Of a stretch of DNA of 18,041 nt, positions 1 through 6,068 are shown piece by piece. The notes under the pieces were generated by a model. That model was not told where the DNA came from and did not search any database. It saw nothing but the letters and a program-made list of their open reading frames with translations. The stretch is from CAZWUZ01 sp964637655 [NCBI: uncultured bacterium] (GTDB lineage: Bacteria; DAOPZR01): NCBI GenBank assembly GCA_964637655.1, contig CAZWUZ010000034.1:1-18041 (forward strand). Reading direction: 5' to 3'. The stretch's first letter is position 1. Every line of letters begins with the position of its first letter. The position numbers and the translations under genes were made by a program.

Positions 1-74
1 GAGACTGCTGCCGTCCCTGTTTAGCTGTTAGGCTTGCCCGGATGCGGAATCACTGACGCAGCCCTACCACGTGT
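1..74. other. Short segment beyond the hicA remnant, nothing recognised
   Basis: These bases lie downstream of the original hicA stop codon (minus strand). I see no reading frame, no hairpin followed by a T-run, and no recognisable site. Confidence 0.4.
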
Positions 75-116
75 TCATTTCAGTTTTCGCAGAATATGCC
101 GGGCAAGATTTTCGTT

Positions 117-124
117 GATTTCGC
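117..124 (+). repeat. Left target-site duplication of the MITE-like element
   Basis: The sequence gatttcgc is repeated exactly at 276-283. The next base is g on both sides, so the duplication is 8 or 9 bp depending on whether position 125 belongs to the element. In hicA it encodes the tail of the conserved RHREI motif, so codons for R-E-I are present on both sides of the insertion. Confidence 0.85.
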
Positions 125-275
125 GTAGCTATTCACCCTCTCCCGCTGCCTGCAGTGGGAGAAGGACGGGGTGAGGGTGAAAAATGTGTGCGCCTTGCAA
201 CCCTCACCCGACGCTGCGCGTCTTCCTCTCCCGCTATGAACAGCGGGCGAGGGGACAGACGGGCTGAATAGTTAC
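125..275. mobile_element. MITE-like non-autonomous element inserted in hicA
   Basis: This 151-bp segment has 11-bp terminal inverted repeats with one mismatch (gtagctattca at 125-135 against tgaatagttac at 265-275) and lies between 8-9 bp direct repeats. It encodes no transposase and has no open frame of note. It folds into consecutive hairpins: 139-148 with 153-162 (10 bp, one G-T), 169-178 with 200-209 (10 bp, perfect), 210-214 with 218-222 (5 bp), and 225-235 with 242-252 (11 bp, one mismatch). The gggtgaggg / ccctctcccgc wording resembles dispersed palindromic repeats I know from other Gram-negative genomes. A full-size transposase element with the same ends would have to mobilise it; none is in this window. 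Confidence 0.85.
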
Positions 276-283
276 GATTTCGC
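276..283 (+). repeat. Right target-site duplication of the MITE-like element
   Basis: Exact copy of the gatttcgc at 117-124; position 284 (g) also matches, giving 9 bp if counted outward. It marks the point where hicA coding sequence resumes towards the toxin start. Confidence 0.85.
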
Positions 284-403
284 GATGGCGGGGTACCGGC
301 TGGCAAAAACCTGATTGTGGATTCTGATACCAGTCATGCTTGCCGCCGTGTCTGAGCAACACGCAGCCTGACCGGGCAATCTTTCTGAGCAGCTCCGCAC
401 GTT

Positions 404-595
404 TCATGCAATCTTCAGTTCAGCGACCCGGCGGACGCCGGGAATTTCGCCTCCCGTCAGATCAGTATGCAGTTCCTTGAGGTTCGCCTGCAATTCCTTG
501 AGCGTCCGTCCCTGGGTCATATAGTCCGGATACTCCTCGATATAGCCGAGCCACATCGGCTGGTCATGCCAGTATACATACCGGATTTTACGCAT
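404..595 (-). CDS. hicB: HicB-family antitoxin (short form)
   Basis: HicB antitoxins bind and neutralise HicA and often repress their own promoter. This 63-residue protein is the compact partial-RNase-H-fold form. It opens with RKIRYVYWHDQPMWLGYIEEYPDY, a strand-rich stretch, followed by the family pattern TQGRTLKELQANLKELHTDL (residues 27-46), a helix. There is no C-terminal ribbon-helix-helix or HTH extension, so DNA binding is not obvious. I chose the ATG at 595 over the in-frame GTG at 601 because a GGAGG (605-601) sits 5 bases before the ATG but would overlap the GTG. It lies directly upstream of the disrupted hicA with an ATGA overlap. It appears intact, so it may now be an orphan antitoxin. 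Confidence 0.88.
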   Translation of the reverse strand: MRKIRYVYWHDQPMWLGYIEEYPDYMTQGRTLKELQANLKELHTDLTGGEIPGVRRVAELKIA

Positions 596-626
596 CGCCA
601 CCTCCCCGATCCAGGCATCTCACGGT

Positions 627-655
627 ATGATAACACTACAACAACAGCACATCAA
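627..655 (-). promoter_or_regulatory. Sigma-70-type promoter for hicBA
   Basis: On the minus strand TTGATG (655-650) and TATCAT (632-627) are separated by exactly 17 bases. The predicted start near 620 gives a 25-base leader with the GGAGG ribosome binding site. I saw no clear operator palindrome, although HicB autoregulation would be expected from the family. Confidence 0.72.
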
Positions 656-743
656 CGCTTTCGGTTTCACTACGCTGCCGTGAACTCAGGCAGGAACAGG
701 ACGAATCCCCGCGGCGGTCCCGCGCGTCCCGATATCCTGCCGG
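656..743. other. Non-coding gap with nested inverted repeats
   Basis: Between the hicBA promoter and the small minus-strand ORF there is no convincing gene. A 7-bp inverted repeat (689-695 with 735-741) encloses a 5-bp stem (710-714 with 720-724). There is no T-run, so it is not a standard intrinsic terminator, but it could end the short transcript arriving from 938. Confidence 0.35.
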
Positions 744-938
744 CTAAAAACTGGAGTCGCAGGGGCCGAAGGTCGTGCCATCGCCCGGACCGGCATCACC
801 TTGGGGAATACCGGCGCCGCCAACATCCTTGAGGTCCTCAGGCGGCAGTTTTCCCTGCCTGTTGCCCCCGGGCAGATTCTGCTGTTACGCACCCTGAGCG
901 CCTCCCGCGGCCGGTTGCTCATTTCTCTTCAGTTCCAT
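744..938 (-). pseudogene. Small Gly-rich ORF with an internal ochre codon
   Basis: I do not recognise this protein. From an ATG at 938, preceded 7 bases upstream by GAGGA (950-946) and by a good promoter, the frame reads MELKRNEQPAAGGAQGA, meets TAA at 887-885, then stays open for 46 codons to a TAG at 746-744. The downstream part is Gly/Pro/Asp-rich (for example KLPPEDLKDVGGAGIPQG) and ends GPCDSSF, so it looks disordered. A single C-to-T change (CAA to TAA) would explain the break, since the following codons are CAG CAG. No good restart codon follows the stop. It could instead be a 17-residue peptide gene, with the downstream frame open by chance. Confidence 0.45.
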
Positions 939-979
939 ATGCCGTTCCTCGCCTCCGGACGTTTTCCACGGCCAGCCCG

Positions 980-1008
980 ATGCTACCACGGTCCCTGACC
1001 TCCGTCAA
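980..1008 (-). promoter_or_regulatory. Sigma-70-type promoter for the small ORF
   Basis: Minus-strand TTGACG (1008-1003) and TAGCAT (985-980) are separated by 17 bases. The predicted start near 973 leaves a 35-base leader before the ATG at 938. Its -35 box lies only 8 bases from the -35 box of the opposite promoter at 1017. Confidence 0.7.
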
Positions 1009-1016
1009 CAGGCATT

Positions 1017-1045
1017 TTGACATCCGCCGCCTCTCCTGCTACCAT
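1017..1045 (+). promoter_or_regulatory. Sigma-70-type promoter for the methyltransferase gene
   Basis: A perfect TTGACA (1017-1022) is followed after 17 bases by TACCAT (1040-1045). The predicted start near 1052 gives a 26-base leader containing GAGGG (1064-1068), 9 bases before the ATG at 1078. Confidence 0.75.
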
Positions 1046-1077
1046 CCGCGCCAGCACCGGGGCGAGGGCAGAACACT

Positions 1078-1764
1078 ATGGCAACAGACCGGGTCAAAGA
1101 ACATTTCGACGGGGAAGCGCCGGTCTACGACGACCTCATCCTGCGCCTGCTGCCGGGCTATCGCGAACAGGGCGAGGTCATCCGCACCCTGCTGCGCGCA
1201 CACTCCCTTCCCGCCGCGCCGCGCGTGCTCGACCTCGGCTGCGGCACGGGCGACCTCGCGCTCCTCGCCCTGCAGGAATTCCCGGACGCGCAGCTGACGC
1301 TGCTCGATCTCGCACCCGCCATGCTCACCGTCGCGCGGCAGCGCCTCGGCGCTGCCGCGCAGCGCACGATCTTCATCACCGGCGATTTCGCTCATACGGA
1401 TTTCGGCAGCGGCTACGACCTCATCCTCTCCGGCTATGCCATCCATCACCTCGACGACACCGGCAAACAGGACCTCTACCGCCGCTGTTGTGCCGCGCTC
1501 AATCCGGGCGGGCTGCTGCTCTGCCGCGACGTGGTGCAACTCGCCACACCGGAACTGACCCGCGCTGCCGAGACAGCGTGGCGCGCCTTCATGCGCGGAA
1601 ACGGTGAAGATGACGCGCACTGGTTCGGGGTCTATCAGCGGGAGGATAAGCCGGCACCGCTCGACGCGCAACTCGACTGGCTGCGCGCTCTGGGTTTCAC
1701 CGGGGTGCGCTGCCACTGGCAGCGGGTGCTCGGGGCGGTATTCAGCGGGACGAAAACAAACTGA
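1078..1764 (+). CDS. Class I SAM-dependent methyltransferase
   Basis: This 228-residue cytoplasmic enzyme has the Rossmann-type methyltransferase fold. SAM-binding motif I is VLDLGCGTGDL (residues 50-60), the acidic residue that usually contacts the ribose is D77 in TLLDLAP, and SGYAIHHLDD (118-127) matches the motif IV/post-IV region of UbiE/small-molecule methyltransferases. The N-terminal VKEHFDGEAPVYDDL resembles the opening of UbiE-like enzymes, and the C-terminal FTGVRCHWQRVLGAVFSGTK is a normal last strand pair. The acceptor cannot be told from the sequence. It has its own promoter and is not in an operon; its stop codon abuts that of the convergent YfhO-like gene. Confidence 0.9.
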   Translation: MATDRVKEHFDGEAPVYDDLILRLLPGYREQGEVIRTLLRAHSLPAAPRVLDLGCGTGDLALLALQEFPDAQLTLLDLAPAMLTVARQRLGAAAQRTIFITGDFAHTDFGSGYDLILSGYAIHHLDDTGKQDLYRRCCAALNPGGLLLCRDVVQLATPELTRAAETAWRAFMRGNGEDDAHWFGVYQREDKPAPLDAQLDWLRALGFTGVRCHWQRVLGAVFSGTKTN

Positions 1765-1768
1765 TCAG
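1761..1768. other. Abutting convergent stop codons in an 8-bp palindrome
   Basis: CTGATCAG contains the TGA of the plus-strand methyltransferase (1762-1764) and the TGA of the minus-strand YfhO-like gene (1767-1765). There is no intergenic base and no terminator hairpin here, so the two transcripts must run into each other's gene or rely on Rho. Confidence 0.75.
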
Positions 1769-3996
1769 CGCGACCACCGGCGGTCGCGCCAGGCGGCATA
1801 CAGCGCCTGCCATGCAGCATGCGCCGCCAGCAGCAGCCAGACGAGCAGCGCGGTGAGCGAGAACTGCAGCCCGCGCCGCACGTTGGTCGAGCGGAACCGC
1901 AGCTGCACGACGTGCCGGCCGCCGGGCACCACCACCCCCATCAGCCCGCTGTCGACACACAGCACGCGCGCGCTGACCTCGTCGATCGATGCCTGCCAGC
2001 CGGGATAGCAACTCTCCGCGTAGACCAGCAGTCGCGGGTAGCGCAGGTGCGTGCGCACGCGCGCCCACCCCGCCCCGAAGGTCGCGTCACTCAGCCGGTC
2101 GTCGCGCTGCGCCGGTGCCACCGCCTCGCCGGACGGTTCCGCCAGGGTGATGCCGTCACGCAGCGCCTGCGGCAGCCGCGCTTCCATCATGTCGGGATCG
2201 AGCCATTCCACCCGTTCCGCGAGACGGAACAGGCCGTGCGCCGTCGGGCGTTCGTACAGTCCCGCCACCGGGTCCAGCGTGCCGGGGGGCACCGCCACCG
2301 TGCAGCCCGCCGGCGGCTTCACCGCGATGACATAGCGCACCGCGAGCCGGTCGAGCAGCGGGTGGTCCGCCCGCTCCGCATTGAAGACCAGCGCGCGCTG
2401 CGCCGGGTCACGGCCCTGCGTGAGATTGAACAGGCCCTGGTAGCTGCGCAGCGCCACCGCGTCGGAGCCGCCGAAATGGCGCAGCCGGAAATCGGTACCG
2501 CGGTTATACAACGGCAGTTGCGTGAAACGCGCCAGCGGCACCTCCTCCAGCGCGAGGTAGCGGCTGCCGTACGCGCGCTCCGCCAGATGCTGCGTCAGCA
2601 GCGACGGGGTGGTCAGCCAGTGTGCGCCCATCACCACGCGCTGCTGCCGCATATGCCAGAGTGCGGGCATCAGCACGAGACCGAGCACCACCGCCGCCCA
2701 GACCGCGCCGCGCACCTGCCAGACCTCCTTGCGCAGCCAGAGGACCGCGACCACTCCCGCGGCATTGAGCGCGACTGCCAGCGCCGCCGGCGGGAGCAGG
2801 CCCGCACCCCACGCGGCCACGGCGAGCAGCAGCAGCGCCAGCGTCAGCAGCAGCAGCGGCCGTCCCTGCGGCAACCCGTCCGCGGCGACCCGGTCAAACC
2901 CGCGCGCGGCCAGCACGCTCAACGCGAAATAGAAGACGCAGATGAAGCGCAGCGGCACGCGGAAAAGGGCAAAGCCCGGCACGTGCTGGAACGCCGCCCA
3001 GAAGAGGGGCGAGTGTTTGCCGCCGGCCAGCAGCAGCGCCAGCACCCCGAGCAGCGCCAGCGCCCGCACCACCGGGTCATCGCGGCGCCAGGCCAGCAGC
3101 ACCAGCACCCAGGCCCCGCCCCACCAGGCGATGGCGCCGGCCAGCGTCACGCTCCCGTCGGGAATGACCGGCACCAGCAGCCCGAGCCAGGTCTCCGGCG
3201 GCGGATCGAAGCGCGTGGTGAAGGCAAAATCAGGGGCGGCGCGCGTCAGGTGCGGGGCCACTTCCAGCGACGGCAGCAGTTGCGCGGCGCCCAGCGCCAG
3301 CCCGAGCAGCGCCGCGCCGGCAAACGTCGCCGTCGCGCGCACGAAACCGCGCCGCGCGCCGCGCGTGATGCCGCGCAGGACAAACCAGAGGAGCGCTGCC
3401 AGCCAGACATAGAAGGTGAATTGCGGATGCCCCGCAAGGAGCGCCGCCGCCAGCGCCGCCGCCAGCAGCAGCAGCGCCGGCAGGCCCGCCTTCCGCCAGG
3501 CGAGTTCCGCCCCGAGCAGCACCCACGGCAGCCACGCCAGCGCCGCCAGCTGCGCGAGATGCCCCTCCGCCAGTTCCGTCACCGCCGCCGGCGAGAGGAG
3601 CGCGAGCAGGCCGGCGAGCAGCGCCGCCGCCACGCTCCCGCCCGTCAGCCGCACGAACCCCGCGGTTCCCAGCGCGAACCACCACAGATGCAGGACCAGT
3701 TCGCCGGTAAGCGCCGTCGTCAGCGGCAGCAGACGATAGAGCAGCAGGTTGGGCGGATACCAGACCGCGGTCTGTGCCGCAGCGATGAACGGCGTGCCGC
3801 AGAAAGCGTAGGGGTTCCACTCGGGGATGCTCCCCGCCTGCAGCGACCGCGCCAGGTGCAGACGCCAGTGCGAAAAATCACCGATGAGGTCGTTGGCCAT
3901 CGGCAGCCGGTCGGCCGACAGCAGGTCGCCATACGCCACCAGCGCGGCCAGCAGGATGCCGGCGGCACAGAGCAGGTTCTTGTGCGTGGCGCTCAC
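1765..3996 (-). CDS. YfhO-like multi-span membrane protein
   Basis: This 743-residue inner-membrane protein belongs to the YfhO-like group (GT-C-type architecture), thought to act in glycosylation of surface polymers. Near the N-terminus, after one hydrophobic helix (7-27), comes the family's acidic loop: ANDLIGDFSHWR (34-45), then EWNPYAFCGTPF (59-70) and YPPNLL (80-85). Many hydrophobic helices follow to about residue 470. The C-terminal extracytoplasmic part has the typical YPGWQASID (663-672) and GVVVPGGRHVVQLRFRS (688-704), then a last span (711-730). The start is the GTG at 3996, overlapping the upstream stop as GTGA; the frame remains open further upstream but there overlaps the preceding gene. 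It is the last gene of the rpiB operon. The donor and acceptor sugars are unknown. Confidence 0.85.
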   Translation of the reverse strand: MSATHKNLLCAAGILLAALVAYGDLLSADRLPMANDLIGDFSHWRLHLARSLQAGSIPEWNPYAFCGTPFIAAAQTAVWYPPNLLLYRLLPLTTALTGELVLHLWWFALGTAGFVRLTGGSVAAALLAGLLALLSPAAVTELAEGHLAQLAALAWLPWVLLGAELAWRKAGLPALLLLAAALAAALLAGHPQFTFYVWLAALLWFVLRGITRGARRGFVRATATFAGAALLGLALGAAQLLPSLEVAPHLTRAAPDFAFTTRFDPPPETWLGLLVPVIPDGSVTLAGAIAWWGGAWVLVLLAWRRDDPVVRALALLGVLALLLAGGKHSPLFWAAFQHVPGFALFRVPLRFICVFYFALSVLAARGFDRVAADGLPQGRPLLLLTLALLLLAVAAWGAGLLPPAALAVALNAAGVVAVLWLRKEVWQVRGAVWAAVVLGLVLMPALWHMRQQRVVMGAHWLTTPSLLTQHLAERAYGSRYLALEEVPLARFTQLPLYNRGTDFRLRHFGGSDAVALRSYQGLFNLTQGRDPAQRALVFNAERADHPLLDRLAVRYVIAVKPPAGCTVAVPPGTLDPVAGLYERPTAHGLFRLAERVEWLDPDMMEARLPQALRDGITLAEPSGEAVAPAQRDDRLSDATFGAGWARVRTHLRYPRLLVYAESCYPGWQASIDEVSARVLCVDSGLMGVVVPGGRHVVQLRFRSTNVRRGLQFSLTALLVWLLLAAHAAWQALYAAWRDRRWSR

Positions 3997-4298
3997 GGTT
4001 CCTGCGTCGTTACGGCCTGTTCCTCGCTGCCGCCCACCGCCATCACTGCCAGCTGCCAGCGGTTGTCGAGCAGTTCGCCGAAAATCAGCAGGGCGCAGAC
4101 GAACACCGCGCCCGCCCAGACCGCGAGGCGGAACCGCAGGGACCGGTCGCGCCACCAGCCGAGGAGGCCCGGCCAGGTGCGGCGCACGGTGGTTTTCTTC
4201 TTGCTGCTCCCGTCCGGCAGGCGCTCAGTGCGGATGGTGCAGCGCCGCCCGAGCAGGAAATGCCGGAAGCGCACCGCGCGGTCGTGCAGGGCGGACAT
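3993..4298 (-). CDS. Small single-span membrane protein, unknown
   Basis: I do not recognise this 101-residue protein. It has a basic N-terminal half (HFLLGRRCTIRTERLPDGSSKKKTTVRR) and an aromatic patch GLLGWWRD (45-51). One hydrophobic helix, AVWAGAVFVCALLIFG (59-74), follows, then a short tail ending in GGSEEQAVTTQEP. By the positive-inside rule the basic N-terminus should be cytoplasmic. It starts within the stop of the dCMP-deaminase-like gene (TGATG) and its own stop overlaps the YfhO start (GTGA), so it is translationally coupled on both sides. The conserved-looking linkage suggests a partner of the YfhO-like protein, but that is inference. Confidence 0.7.
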   Translation of the reverse strand: MSALHDRAVRFRHFLLGRRCTIRTERLPDGSSKKKTTVRRTWPGLLGWWRDRSLRFRLAVWAGAVFVCALLIFGELLDNRWQLAVMAVGGSEEQAVTTQEP

Positions 4299-4843
4299 CA
4301 GGCGCGGCGGCGGCGCGTGGCGGCAGGGCGGCGCGCGGCCGGCTTTGCCGGTACGCTCACCTTCCCGTCCGCGGTGTGCTGTTCGAGCTGCACCTTCGCC
4401 TCGCGCAGCAGTTCCAGCGAGAGCGCGTCCGGATAGCCGCCGCGGTAGACGATGCGGCGCACTCCCGCGTTGATCAGCATCTTGGCACACAGCACGCAGG
4501 GCTGTGTCGTGCAGTAGACGGTGATATCGGCCAGCGGCGTGCCGTAGACCGCCGCCTGGATGAGCGCGTTCTGCTCCGCGTGCAGTCCGCGGCAGAGTTC
4601 GTGGCGCTCCCCCGAAGGCACGTTATACTTCTCGCGCACGCATCCCGCTTCGCGGCAGTGCCGCACGTTGCGCGGTGCGCCGTTGTAGCCGGTGGCGAGG
4701 ATGCGCTGGTCGCGTACCAGCACCGCGCCGACCTTGCGCCGACCGCAGCTCGAGCGACTCGCCACCAGTTCCGCGATGGTCAGGAAATACTCATCCCACG
4801 ACGGGCGGCCATCCGTCACCGGCTGTTTGCTCTTCCGCGCCAT
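4298..4843 (-). CDS. dCMP deaminase family protein
   Basis: These zinc enzymes deaminate dCMP to dUMP, feeding dTMP synthesis (ComEB/DCTD group). In this 181-residue protein the N-terminal [20 protein letters not shown] and [18 protein letters not shown] (37-55) follow the family consensus. The catalytic zinc site is HAEQNAL (His88, Glu90) plus PCVLCAK (Cys116, Cys119). C63, C68, H81 and C84 in the insert before HAE match the extra metal site seen in this subfamily. The tail is unusual: about 20 residues rich in Ala/Pro/Arg ending [12 protein letters not shown] chose the ATG at 4843 over a TTG at 4849 because GGGGAG (4858-4853) is correctly spaced only for the ATG. It lies 2 bases after rpiB. 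Confidence 0.9.
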   Translation of the reverse strand: MARKSKQPVTDGRPSWDEYFLTIAELVASRSSCGRRKVGAVLVRDQRILATGYNGAPRNVRHCREAGCVREKYNVPSGERHELCRGLHAEQNALIQAAVYGTPLADITVYCTTQPCVLCAKMLINAGVRRIVYRGGYPDALSLELLREAKVQLEQHTADGKVSVPAKPAARRPAATRRRRA

Positions 4844-4845
4844 GC

Positions 4846-5280
4846 TCAATTGCTCCCCGCGTTCAGCTTGTCAACCCGCCGCTGATGGCGCGCCCCGGCA
4901 AAGGGGGTGATCAGGAAAGTCTCCGCCATGCGCAGCGCCAGCTCCGGTGTGAGCAGCCGCGCCCCCATGGCCAGCACGTTGGCATCGTTGTGCGTGCGCG
5001 CCAGGCGCGCGGTTTCCTCGTCATGACAGAGTGCCGCGCGCACCCCGGGCACCTTGTTGGCGGCAATGCTGATGCCGATGCCGCTGCCGCAGACGACGAT
5101 GCCCGTCCCCTCTCCCGCCGCGACTTTTTTCCCCACCGCGTAGCCGAAATCGGGGTAGTCGCAGGAGTCGGTCGAGTGGCAGCCGACATCGTCCACCGTA
5201 TGCCCCTGCCCCTGCAGGTGCACTTTGAGTTGTTCCTTGAGCGGAAAGCCCGCGTGGTCGGATCCGATGATAAGTTGCAT
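4846..5280 (-). CDS. rpiB: Ribose-5-phosphate isomerase B
   Basis: RpiB interconverts ribose-5-phosphate and ribulose-5-phosphate in the pentose phosphate pathway. The 144-residue length is standard. Key features are [10 protein letters not shown] (residues 6-15, with D8 and H9), the DYPDFG motif (41-46), the catalytic Cys64 in [16 protein letters not shown]81 in GVRAAL, and the [15 protein letters not shown] block (94-108) with H97, N98 and D99. [10 protein letters not shown] near the end stands where most relatives have a GGRHxRRV motif. A GGAGGGG site lies just before the ATG. It is the first gene of a four-gene operon with a near-consensus promoter. The related LacA/LacB isomerases are a less likely alternative. 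Confidence 0.93.
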   Translation of the reverse strand: MQLIIGSDHAGFPLKEQLKVHLQGQGHTVDDVGCHSTDSCDYPDFGYAVGKKVAAGEGTGIVVCGSGIGISIAANKVPGVRAALCHDEETARLARTHNDANVLAMGARLLTPELALRMAETFLITPFAGARHQRRVDKLNAGSN

Positions 5281-5309
5281 GGTCTCCCCTCCGTCATGAT
5301 GCTGCCGGC

Positions 5310-5338
5310 ATTGTAGATGGTGCCGCGCGGCCTGTCAA
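5310..5338 (-). promoter_or_regulatory. Near-consensus promoter of the rpiB operon
   Basis: Minus-strand TTGACA (5338-5333, perfect) and TACAAT (5315-5310, five of six) with a 17-base spacer. The predicted start near 5303 gives a 23-base leader carrying GGAGGGG (5292-5286). This is the strongest promoter in the window by match to consensus. Confidence 0.82.
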
Positions 5339-5441
5339 CGGCTCAAGATATTTGGGTATCCTGACGATAGGAACCACAGGCACGCGGGCCGGCCGCAACC
5401 GCCGCCCCTGTGCCGCTGTCCGAGGAATCGAGGATACGAAA

Positions 5442-6068
5442 ATGGCTTCCGCCCGTGCCGCACGCGCCCTGACCCGTCTCAAGGAGTTGCCGCAGCGCCC
5501 GCTGCGCCACGGCATGCGCTACTTGCAGGCGCAGCGCCGCGACGCACTGCTCGGCCTGTTCGCGGTGCGCGGCTATGCCGCGGTGCTGCTGGTCGGCGGC
5601 ACGCCCGACCTGCTGCTCGCCCTCGGCAGTTGCGCGCGCCACGTCACCGTGGCCGGCCTGATCGCGGATGACGACCTGCGCGCCCGCCTGCGCGCGCAGA
5701 AACTGCACGTTGCCTTCGCCCCGGACGCTGCGGTGGTGGCAGGACTCGCCTTTCCCGATGCCGCGTTCGACGGGGTGCTCGTGCCGGACGGGCTGGAGCA
5801 GCAGCCGCAGCCCGATGCCGCAGCAGCGGAACTCGCGCGGGTCACCGCACCCGGCGGTGTGCTGGTCATCGGCGCCCCGGTAGCCGACCGCCTGCGTCGC
5901 ATGCACCTGCCGTTCGCTACGCGCCGCACCGCGCCGCGTCCGCACAGCGGCACCGCGGTGATCCGCGCGCTCGCCCCGCATTACCGCCGCGCGCATCTCG
6001 TCACCTACCCGCCGTTCCTCCCGGTCACCGCGGCGATGTTCTACGCCGCGCGGCTGGTCCGCGCCTGA
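5442..6068 (+). CDS. Degenerate methyltransferase-like protein
   Basis: This 208-residue protein has the outline of a class I methyltransferase but weak motifs. Where motif I should read GxGxG it has AVLLVGGTPDLLLAL (47-61). FPDAAFDGVLVPDGLE (104-119) and ELARVTAPGGVLVIGAP (130-146) match the later motifs of Methyltransf_11-type proteins (the LRPGG region). The loss of motif I glycines suggests it may no longer bind SAM or binds it differently. I chose the ATG at 5442 with GAGG 8 bases upstream; the frame is open back to 5352 from a poor start. Its stop overlaps the next start (TGATG), so it is coupled to the WaaG-like glycosyltransferase. I could not identify a clear promoter in 5339-5441. 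Confidence 0.72.
   Translation: MASARAARALTRLKELPQRPLRHGMRYLQAQRRDALLGLFAVRGYAAVLLVGGTPDLLLALGSCARHVTVAGLIADDDLRARLRAQKLHVAFAPDAAVVAGLAFPDAAFDGVLVPDGLEQQPQPDAAAAELARVTAPGGVLVIGAPVADRLRRMHLPFATRRTAPRPHSGTAVIRALAPHYRRAHLVTYPPFLPVTAAMFYAARLVRA

Larger units (their letters stand above)
75..407 (-). pseudogene. hicA: hicA toxin gene interrupted by a MITE-like element
   Basis: HicA toxins are about 60-residue mRNA interferases with a double-stranded-RNA-binding-like fold and one catalytic histidine. Reading leftwards from the ATG at 407, the first 44 codons give a normal HicA core: MKRAELLRKIARSG, then RHGGKHDWY with the expected catalytic His at residue 24, then PVPRHREI. At codon 45 the frame enters inserted DNA and runs to a TAG at 234-236, replacing the tail with 13 foreign residues. 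The missing tail, NENLARHILRKLK plus a TGA at 75-77, lies in frame beyond the insertion at 116-78. Removing the element and one copy of the flanking repeat (159 bp) restores a 57-residue HicA. The interrupted product is also 57 residues but lacks the last helix, so it is probably inactive; the His is retained, so activity cannot be excluded. The start overlaps the hicB stop as ATGA. Confidence 0.88.

Noticed and set aside
125-275. An intrinsic terminator or riboswitch rather than a mobile element.
   Set aside because: The flanking direct repeat, inverted ends and exact restoration of hicA on removal all point to insertion; no T-run follows the hairpins.
885-887. Recoding of the internal stop as selenocysteine or pyrrolysine.
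   Set aside because: The codon is TAA, which is not used for either; I saw no recoding hairpin.
686-922. A 78-codon minus-strand frame overlapping the broken small ORF.
   Set aside because: Its ATG has only a poor, very close ribosome binding site, the composition looks like an out-of-frame reading, and the frame beginning at 938 has the better initiation signals.
3997-4155. A longer N-terminus for the YfhO-like protein.
   Set aside because: The added residues are Arg/Gly-rich and overlap the upstream 101-residue gene. The GTG overlapping that gene's stop places a hydrophobic helix right at the N-terminus, as expected.
1819-4473. An 884-codon open frame on the plus strand opposite the YfhO-like gene.
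   Set aside because: It is Gln/Arg/His-rich, shows no family motif, and arises because the antisense of a GC-rich gene lacks stops. The minus-strand frame has clear YfhO motifs.
5339-5441. A promoter for the gene at 5442, for example around TATCCT near 5355.
   Set aside because: No -35 box of acceptable match lies 16-18 bases upstream, so I do not report one.
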